Positions 46,972 to 55,710 of a stretch of DNA of 64,000 nt are shown here, piece by piece; position 1 is the first letter of the stretch; each line of letters starts with the position of its first letter. The position numbers and the translations under genes are program-made. This stretch comes from Protea cynaroides (taxonomy: Eukaryota > Streptophyta > Magnoliopsida > Proteales > Proteaceae): NCBI GenBank assembly GCA_028583415.1, contig CM053271.1, forward strand, positions 87,965,534 to 88,029,533, in the 5' to 3' direction. Under the pieces are notes generated by a model. It did no database searches, had not been told where the DNA came from, and saw only the letters and a program-made list of their open reading frames with translations.

Positions 46972-48661
46972 CATGGTTAGATTTCCATGGAAAACCATAG
47001 GAAAGTGCATGAAAGCTATCTAGGTGGGTTATACATGGTTTCAGACCATGGAATGCATGTAGAATGGAATGTAGGAGCAAGCCATAGGATTCCAAATACG
47101 AGGAATGGATTAAAAGTGGAAATTTGACCAGAGTGCACCAAGGGTCGCACCCAGGGTCTATAGGCCATCCGACCCTAGGTATTCCTGACCATCGACCCTC
47201 AGCATTCGGGAAGTCCAGAAAGAGGGAAGGGTCGATAGACCCATCGACCCTACCTCCGACCCTCAGTTAACAGCATGGTTTTTAATTTCGAATAAATTCT
47301 AATTAAATTCTATCGACTTTGTTAGGTCTTTTAGCAATACAATAACACTGTAAAGGTGATTCTAAAGCTTGGAAAAGTATCTTATAGCAAGCTAAGGTGA
47401 GGAACCTTAACTCCAAACTAAATTGGTTAATAATAAACTGTTTTCTATTTTCTTGAGTCCTATGCTATGCTTGATTCTATGCGAATATGTTTGTAATGTG
47501 CATACAACATGCCATCCAATATTTCTATTATTTGTTCATGCATATTTACTTTATTGTTTATAACATGATGATGATGATGATAGGAATAGGCATGTGCTTG
47601 TATGTGTGTGGTTGATGTGCTTGATGCGAGCGAGTATCAGGGGAGGTGTGATGAGAACGTCAATAAACGTTAACCTTTGGCGGGTCTCAGCACTTTAGCT
47701 CTATCTCTAACTCAAGTCTTGTGCATTAGCTTCATCGTATCGCCATTACTTTAGCAGAACTATTATGTCGTAGAGTATCAGGGGAGGTGGTCTCGCTCCT
47801 TGTAGTCTCTGACTCTACCGGGGGGCCTTAGCTCTATCTCTATGGACATTCTGAAGGATGCTGGGGTGAGGCCTTGGATATACTTTTTGGCATTAGGATT
47901 GGTTAGTTGCGAGCCCAGTTTGCAGCCCTCGCCAATAGGGGTTTACGTGTTGGTATGACACTATATAGCAATAAACGTAACCTTTGTTATATAATGTTCA
48001 TGATTGGGTGCATGTGAGTTGATGATAAACGTGATCTTCGGGTAACGTCACACACTCGTATAGAGGCGGAGTCAATAAACGCGACCTTTGGCTACCTAAA
48101 CCTTTCTATTGCATACTGCAAACTTTAAAACCGGACCAAAGATATAAATTGACTTTTTTTGCATGCATATGTATTGTTGCATTGTTTTGGCTACTCACTG
48201 AGCCATGATGTGTGCTCACCCCTCGACGTCGAATATTTTTAGTTGATGATGCAGGTTATACGGTTGAAGATTTTTTAAATGCTTCTGCGTACGGGACGGT
48301 AGCGGCGATGGAAGCTGAAGCTGAAGTGGATACACACGACTCCTCTTGCGAGTGCAACTCGTGTGTATTTGATTATATTTTATAGGTTTCTTTATTTGGA
48401 TTTATTAAGACATGTATTTGGTATTTAAATATTTATGTCTCAGTTGAAACAGAATAATTTGTTATTTAAATTTTAATATCACATAGATTCTCAGTTCATC
48501 TTATTATAAGACTTCCACTATTGTGTATTTACTCTGATTATGATTACGGATGTGTGTAAGTTGGATAACGCGGGGATAGCCTATTTGAGATCCTGGTTGA
48601 ACCGTTGGTTATTTAGCGGTTCATCACACCATTCTGGTTAGACCAAAATTGGGGTGTGACA
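46972..48661 (+). repeat. 5' LTR of element E, second part
   Basis: It continues the LTR after the duplicated CATGG. Contents: a GGTCG cluster at about 47145-47275; four dispersed AATAAACGxxACCTTTGG-like words (near 47660, 47970, 48025, 48070); an acceptor-like TTGATGATGCAG ending at 48254; the leader micro-ORF at 48308-48385; and a small hairpin, GAACCG...CGGTTC, at 48599-48622. It ends GGGGTGTGACA. Confidence 0.9.
48308..48385 (+). CDS. Conserved LTR leader micro-ORF, 25 aa (element E, 5' LTR)
   Basis: It starts MEAEAEVDT, carries the shared HDSSCECNSCVF core, then adds DYIL before TAG. The 3' LTR copy (57653-57730) is identical in reading. The ATG follows the acceptor-like AG by 53 bases, so it would lie in the first part of a spliced leader. 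Upstream frame sequence (GYTVEDF) also resembles the other copies. Confidence 0.55.
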   Translation: MEAEAEVDTHDSSCECNSCVFDYIL

Positions 48662-48663
48662 AC

Positions 48664-48676
48664 TTGGTATCAGAGC
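48664..48676 (+). other. Primer-binding site, tRNA-Met type (element E)
   Basis: TTGGTATCAGAGC, two bases after the LTR end. It is complementary to the 3' end of initiator tRNA-Met. Confidence 0.9.
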
Positions 48677-49064
48677 ATCTCAGGCCTTGCCCGCCGACTA
48701 ACATACATTCGAGACAATTGTGAACTGAGATAGGATAAAAGTAAAAGCTTTAATATAAACACATTGTAAGCACGAGTGATGATTGAGACCAATTTTAAAA
48801 AGAGAATAATACATCTATTAAAGGGAAAACAAGTTACATACAATGAGTGAGAAAAACAAAACGTAAATACATAACTAAAGCAGAGTACAGTCCACAATCC
48901 GGACAGTTACTCTGTAGTACAAGGAAAAAATTAAAAGTACACTCAGGAAGCTGGAGGCGAAGGAGGAGGCGGTGCCTCACAGTTTCTGTCGTAGTCCTCA
49001 GCATAGACTCTAGTCAACCAGGCTATCTGAGTCCGGGTCGTCTATAGACTAGCCGTGAGACCGG

Positions 49065-50274
49065 CTATCCTCGATCGGTCGCCGCACGCTGCACCTCTAG
49101 GAGCTCTCCTATCTGCGCGTCTGATGCGTGCTGAGCAGCCAACAGCTCATCCATCCTCAGATCAGATCTGCGCTGAGCATCCCTAATCTCCTGCAGCATC
49201 TCCAACATGGCTGAAGGTGGGAGTGAAGGATCAGCCGAATGGGAAGGACCAGCCTCAGGTGTAGGAGCCGTCGCAGAAGAAGTACCAACTCCAGCCGCAT
49301 GTGTAGGTGAAGGCGGTGGTATCGAGTCGACGTCCATATACATACAATCATCATCGTCGACCGGATCCACACGAGCTCTAGCAGCAGCAGCAGCAAGCAG
49401 CCTCAAGATCGGCCATCTCGACCCGAGTGTGAGGGCGCACCATCGCGTTCCTCTCCTCATCACTAACCTCAGCATCTCGCAGCCCCATCTTGCGGATAGC
49501 CTCCCAATCTAGAGGCGACGAGAAGGTCTTCTCCTAGATCTTCTCATCTACCGGATCCACCCCCGCACGGGTCAAGAGCACTGTAATCATGCGTCCATAG
49601 GGTAGATTACCCCTATGACCGGACAATGTAGCACTAATCATCGTCCGCATGATGATGTAAGGAAGGCAGACCAGCTAGCGAGTGCAGATACTGTATATCA
49701 AAAACTGTGTCAGCTGAGAGACCCTCTCATAGTGCCCACTCTGTGGAATCAGATTATGCTGGATAATCTTACAGAAGACCCGTGGAGCTGGACGCAAGTA
49801 ACAGGCTCTCATCTGCCAGCGATCAGGACGGAGTAACTGGTTGTCGATCTCTGCCCTCATCTCCATCTCAACAAACTGTGGCTCTCCCGGCGCACAGTAC
49901 ACCATGGGGCCATCATAGGGAATGCCCAACAGATCGGCCAGCTGCCGATAATCAAAGGAAATGTGCACCCCCTTGACGTAACTGGTGATGCGCAACTCCT
50001 GACCATGCTCAACGTCGTTGTAATTCCCCACCACCTGGAGATTACAATAGAACTGGCGCACCAAATCTGGACATGTGCACGCGTTGTATGTGATGACAGG
50101 GAGCCACCCCATATCACCAAATGCTCCCTCTACATTGAACAAGGCTAGCTCAGCCAAGTTCACCATGCGACCCCCTTCCACTTTCTTACGGGCATAGTCA
50201 GCATACTGTGCCTCAACTTCATTCGAACGAAAGTGAAGTGAATCACGCACTTTGGGTACCTTGGTACGAGCCAT
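49065..50274 (-). pseudogene. Antisense extra ORF in the 5' leader of element E
   Basis: This reading frame runs opposite to gag-pol, between primer site and gag. It starts MARTKVPKVRDSLHF at 50274 and includes CPDLVRQFYCNLQVV, ITSYVKGVHISFDY and LADLLGIPYDGPM. After a TAG near 49677 it continues in the same frame with YIIMRTMISA and LPYGRMITVLLTRAGVDP. A second TAG and a frame change lead into a Pro/Ala-rich part and a C-terminal coiled-coil-like segment (LQEIRDAQRRSDLRMDELL). The pattern matches the widespread domain usually named putative plant transposon protein, often found as an additional ORF in plant LTR elements. Function unknown. Element C lacks this block. Confidence 0.7.
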
Positions 50275-50874
50275 AGTATCTGCAAAAATAAGAAAGAGAA
50301 GGAAAACAAGGAGTTAATAGGATAAAAATCCAGAACTTGATTTAATAACGACGTAAGTTGACCATAAAGCCCATTCCTCACCATACAAGTGGGCATAAGG
50401 ACTTACGAAGGTTTAAACATATCCTACGACCCACATGCAGTAGGAAATTTTAACTGACGAAGCTCAATTTGAAGAAATTCAAGAAAAATCAAAAATTTCG
50501 ACAAATTAGGGCAAAAAGAGAAAATTTTAAGTTTCTCGATAACCAACCGATGAAACTCAAAAATTTTTGAGGGCTTTCGTTCCTCGAGACACCAATAACA
50601 AAAGCCCCCAATAAAAATCGAATTTTTACGGTTGGAAAAAGTTTAATTTGGAAAATACAAGTTAAATGTGCAAAAACCTAGAAAAGAAAACCTAAAAACA
50701 GGTAAAAATGAGAGAACATACCTGTATGGATGACGTAGACGTCGAAACCCGGACTAAAATCGACCCACAACAGTAGAGTAGCACTGTAGCAACTCAGAGA
50801 GGAGAGGCGAGTCGAAACGGGAGGGAAATAATAAGAAATGACCCAAAATCGGATCTTAAAAATCTGATTTTTAG

Positions 50875-51020
50875 TCCGAGGGTCGGACAATTCGACTAGC
50901 ACAATCGACCCTCGAATCGACCCTCGCATCGACCCTCAGCTCTCGGGAAGAACAGGTCATTCCCAGGGTCAGAAACTAAGGGTCGGACATACCAGCGACC
51001 CTCACCATCAACCCTGCATA
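50875..51020. repeat. CGACCC/GGGTCG motif cluster between antisense ORF and gag
   Basis: It contains GAGGGTCGGACAATTCGAC, three successive CGACCCTCG/CA words, the core CTCTCGGGAAG and AAGGGTCGGACATACC. The arrangement is the same as in the two clusters of each E LTR (about 42660-42835, 47145-47275, 55845-55980, 56480-56625), although this one lies outside the LTR, 50-250 bases upstream of the gag start. A shared protein-binding or structural role is inferred. Confidence 0.6.
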
Positions 51021-51153
51021 GAAAAGACAACATTTTTTTTATAAAATGAGCTAGAATTGGAATTGATTATTGGTTAGCGTGCCTACATGAAATATAAATG
51101 ACTTTTCACCTATTTTGATGATTTCCAGGCACCACCAATTAGCGAAAGGAATT

Positions 51154-52448
51154 ATGTCTGGACGTAGAGTAACCCGGCAGACCCGAAACGCAGTCCCACA
51201 CCACCACCAGTGGAGGAGACTAGTCAAGAGAATAACTACGCATCGGGAAATCCAGAACCGGCAAACCCTACAAATTTACCACCTCCACCACCAGAGCTAG
51301 CAACAGTGGTGATGAACCTGGCACAGCAGCTGCAGTAGATGCAATACGCACAGACTCAGATGCAGGTCGCCATGGGAATTATGTTCCAAGCCACTCAGGC
51401 CGTACCCATGCACACTGGACAAGCTAGTGCAGCCCCGGTGGGTAACCACCCAGCTCATCAGACACCTCAACAATCGGCTGCACAGATTCCAGTGCAGGTA
51501 CCAGAAGCAGCTTAAGGGAATTACCACAATCCACCCTATATGTTTGGGGCAAACCCTCAGAATCAACTGGATCACTCCCGACTAGTGGAGAGATTTTTGA
51601 AGATGAAACCCAGAGAATTCAACGGCAAGCCGTCTGATCCATTGTGGCCCGCCCACTGGATAGACGAGATGGAGAGAAATTTCCTCATGATGACTATCAC
51701 AGAGGAAGAGAAAGTACTATGTGCCACCTTCATTCTCAAGGGCAACGCGCACCATTGGTGGAAATCCACGAAGACACATTTACTGACCAAGCACGCCCTA
51801 CTGACTTGGGATATATATAAAGAAGCATTCTTCGAGAAATATTTTCCACGAAGCTTCAGAGATTCGATGGAGAAGGAGTTCCTGAGCTTGTACCAGGGAC
51901 AGATGACTGTAGATTCATATCAACAGCGCTACGAAGAGCTATTTTTCTTTGCACCGGCTAGCATGCAAGAAGAAGAAACCAAAACCCGTAGGTTTGTCAC
52001 GGGACTGAGAGGAAATATCAGAGAACATGTTCTGGGCTTAGAAAAGAGAATTTATAATGAAGCTGTCTAGATTGCTCGAGTGATTGAATCGAGCCAGAAG
52101 GAGAGTTACCTTACTCAGAACAGAGGCATCAAGAGACCAGCCGGAAACTCCTACAACGGAGGCAATAGCAGGACATATAAGCCTTTCCGTCCTCAGAACT
52201 TTACAACTGCACCCAAGACCACTTCAGCAGTGCAACCTCAGTCAAAGCCAAATTCTGAAGTCCTGAGGTGTTTTAACTGCAACCAACCCGGGCATATGGC
52301 AAGGGAGTGCCCAAAGCCCAAGAAGCAGTTACATCAAGGACGGGTATATGCCGTTACATCCGAGGATGCGGCCGCATCACCCGATGTGGTCATAGGTATG
52401 ACTGAAACTTTTAAAGTTGTAATTACATTGAATGAGCACGTAAACTAA
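51154..52448 (+). pseudogene. gag of element E
   Basis: Start ATG at 51154 (MSGRRVTRQTR); a frameshift follows within about 50 codons. The capsid-like retrotransposon gag domain covers about 51560-52010, with WPAHWIDEMERNF, VLCATFILKGNAHHWW, FEKYFPRSFRDS and TVDSYQQRYEELFFF. The zinc knuckle CFNCNQPGHMARECP (C-x2-C-x4-H-x4-C) is at about 52270-52315. Stops at about 51336, 51513 and 52068 replace Gln codons that element A retains at the alignable positions. Gag would form the particle and bind the RNA. Confidence 0.88.
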
Positions 52449-52462
52449 GTAAAGATAAATCA

Positions 52463-55400
52463 CAGGTATTGTACCTATAAATGGCGTACCCGCCAGAGTA
52501 CTCTTCGATTCCGGAGCTACTCATTCATTTATATCTGTGTCATTTGGAAAGAATACCAAGTTACCCATCAAAACATTAGACTACAAATTACTTGTACGGT
52601 CACCGATGGGGTTAGAAGTGGAACAAGAGAAAGGTTATGGACCATGTCCAGTTCTCATTGGAGAGAAGACTTTAGATGCAACCTTGATACAACTTGAGAT
52701 GGCAGACTTTGATGTCATCTTAAGAATGGACTGGTTAGCTCGGCACTCTGCAAATCTATTATGCGCCGAAAAGAAGCTAACGTTCAAAGACAAAGAAAAA
52801 GCAGAATTAAGTTTCTCGGGAACCAAAATTCCCCGGAGACGCAAGCTCATACTTTCAGCATTAAAGGCTAAGAAGTGCCTTGACAAGGGAGCAGTCGGGT
52901 ATCTAGTGTCAGTGGTCGACCTAACCAAGGAAGCACCACGAATGGAAGACATTGACGTCGTGCGGGATTACCCTGACGTATTTTCAGAGGAACTACCTGG
53001 ATTACCAACCGACCGAGCCATGGAGTTTGTAATAGACCTTATACTTGGAGCCGCACCCGTATCAAAAGCACCCTATAGAATGGCTCCTACGGAACTGAAG
53101 GAACTGAAGGTGCAACTACAAGAACTACTGGACAAGGGTTATATTCGACCCAGTATATCTCCATGGGGGGCACCGGTGTTGTTCGTAAAGAAGAAGGATG
53201 GTAGCGTTCGATAATGCATCGACTATCGGGAGTTGAATAAGCTGACAATCAAGAATCGATATCCACTACCTCGGATCGATGACTTGTTCGATCAGTTACA
53301 AGGGGCAAAAGTATTTTCAAAGATCGATCTTCGATCAGGCTATCATCAGTTGAAGATTAAAGAAGGTGATATTCCGAAGACAGCATTCAGGACCAGATAC
53401 GGACATTATGAATTTTTGGTTATGTCTTTCGGATTAACTAATGCGAGGCTATTGTAAAGTGGGAAGCACCAAAGAGCGTTTTGAAAATCAAAAGTTTTCT
53501 GGGTCTAGCTGGTTATTATCGGAGATTCGTAGAAGACTATTCTCGGATTGCCGTACCTCTCACCAGTTTGACTAAGAAAGGTAAAAAGTTTGTGTGGACC
53601 GATAAATGTGAGAAGAGTTTCCAAACATTGAAGACCAGATTGATATCCGCTCCAATTTTGACTATTCCTATTCCAGGACAGACGTTTACCTTATACACCG
53701 ATGCGTCGGGACTGGGACTAGGATGTGCGCTTATGCAAGGAGAGCAAGTGATTGCTTATGCTTCAAGACAATTAAAGGTACATGAGAAAAATTACCCCAC
53801 TCATGATCTGGAGCTAGCGGCAGTAGTACATGCTGTCAAGATATGGAGACATTACCTATACGGGGAGAAATTCCAGATTAAGTCGGACCATAAAAGTCTT
53901 ACTTATTTATTTAATCAGAAAGAGTTGAATATGAGACAAAGAAGATGGCTGGAATTATTGAAAGACTATGATTGTGATATCCAGTATCATCCGGGAAAGG
54001 CGAACGTGGTAGCAGATGCATTAAGCAGAAAAGCAATGATCAAATCTCAAGGAGAAGTCAGCACGACTGCAGCAATGTGTACTCAGCAATGTGTACTACC
54101 GGAATGGTATTCAATCACGGCAACGAGCAGTATGTGATAGATACAACGGATGAATCAGCTAACCAAGGGTTTATTCATCGGTTTTCAAATATGTTCGCGG
54201 CATTGAAGATTATACCGGATATAGTGGATGAAGTGAAGACAGCTATCAAAGCAGATCCTTATATGAGAACAGTACAAGAAGATATTGAGAAAGGTAGGAC
54301 TAACCCTGAGTTCACCTTGGATGACGAGAAGTACTAAAATACAAAGGAAGAATATGTGTACCTGAAACAGAAAGTATGGACATTAGACACCGACTGATGA
54401 AAGAAGCCCATACCACCATCTACTCGATACACCCTGGAAGTACAAAAATGTATCATGATCTAAATAAATTATATTGGTGGAGGGGAATGAAAGCAGATGT
54501 AGCTAAGTTCGTGTCTCAATGCCTAAATTGTCAAAAAGTAAAAGCTGAACGACAAAGACCCGCAGGATTGTTACAGCCATTACCGGAACCAGCATGGAAA
54601 TGAGACTGCATCACTATGGACTTCGTCACGGGACTACCATTGACTCCTGGAGTAGTTGACGCAGTTTGGGTGATTGTGGACCGTCTGACTACAACAGCTC
54701 GCTTTATACCTATACGACCTCAGTATACACTGGAAAGGTTAGCAAAGCTGTATGTGGATAATATTGTTCGGTTACAGGGTGTACCAGAAAGTATTGTGTC
54801 CGATAGAGATCCATGATTTACTTCCAAATTTTGGGAAGGACTGCAAAAGGCTATGGGTACAACGTTGAAGTTCAGTACTGCATTCCACCCACAGACAGAT
54901 GGACAGTCAGAACGTACAATTCAGATTCTAAAAGATATGCTACGAGCATGTGTGATTGATTTCAAAGGATCATGGGACAAAAAGTTACCATTGATCGAGT
55001 TCGCTTATAATAACAGCTATCAGGCCACAATACAGATGTCACCATATGAAGCACTGTATGACCGAAAGTGTCAAACTCCCTTGTTTTGGAATGAAGTTGG
55101 AGAACGTAGTATTGTTGGACCAGAATTTGTTGAAGAGACTTGTCGAGTGGTCGACATCATCAAGGAAAGAGTGAGAACAGCTCAGAACCGTCAGAAGCAA
55201 TATGCAGATACTCGACGAAGAGATCTGGAGTTCGCCGTAGGTGATAAAGTATTTTTGAAAGTATCGCCTATGCGAGGATTGAAGAGGTTCGGACAGAAAG
55301 GGAAGCTAAGTCCAAGATATGTCGGGCCGTATGAAATTCTAGCTAAGCGTGGAAAAATAGCTTATCAGTTAGCACTACCACCATCTATGTCAAGTGTACA

Positions 55401-55710
55401 TGACGTATTTCACATTTCCCTATTGAAGAAGTATGTCAAAGACCCAATGCATGTTTTGACAGTGGATTTGCCGGAATTGACTGATGATTTGACATCTGAA
55501 GTACCACCAACAAAAATCACTAGTCGAAAAGTTTAACGTCTACGCAACAGAGATATCTACTATGTTAAGGTCACATAGAAAAGTAGAGACATGGAAGAAA
55601 TTACATGGGAAGAAGAAAATGCTATGAGAAAGCAATACCCTTACTTATTTGATTCAGAAGGTACGTATAATTTCGAGGACGAAATTTTTATAAGTTGGGG
55701 GGAGTTGTAA
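52463..55710 (+). pseudogene. pol of element E (protease, RT, RNase H, integrase, chromodomain)
   Basis: Protease: FDSGATHSF at 52504 on. RT start region: DVFSEELPGLPTDRAMEF; palm start [11 protein letters not shown]; then [16 protein letters not shown], after which about 300 bases including the FIDDIL active site are deleted at about 53445. RNase [15 protein letters not shown] and [18 protein letters not shown]. Integrase: zinc region HPGSTKMYHDL...CLNCQK; core MDFVTGLPLTPG and [18 protein letters not shown]. The chromodomain-like C-terminus has EEITWEEENAMRKQ. Nonsense codons lie near 53212, 54601, 54814, 55535 and 55577. The frame would end at a TAA formed by LTR bases 3-5. Confidence 0.88.

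Noticed and set aside
49207..49512. 101-codon plus-strand ORF in the E leader
   Set aside because: Antisense shadow of the minus-strand extra ORF, which has recognisable family motifs.
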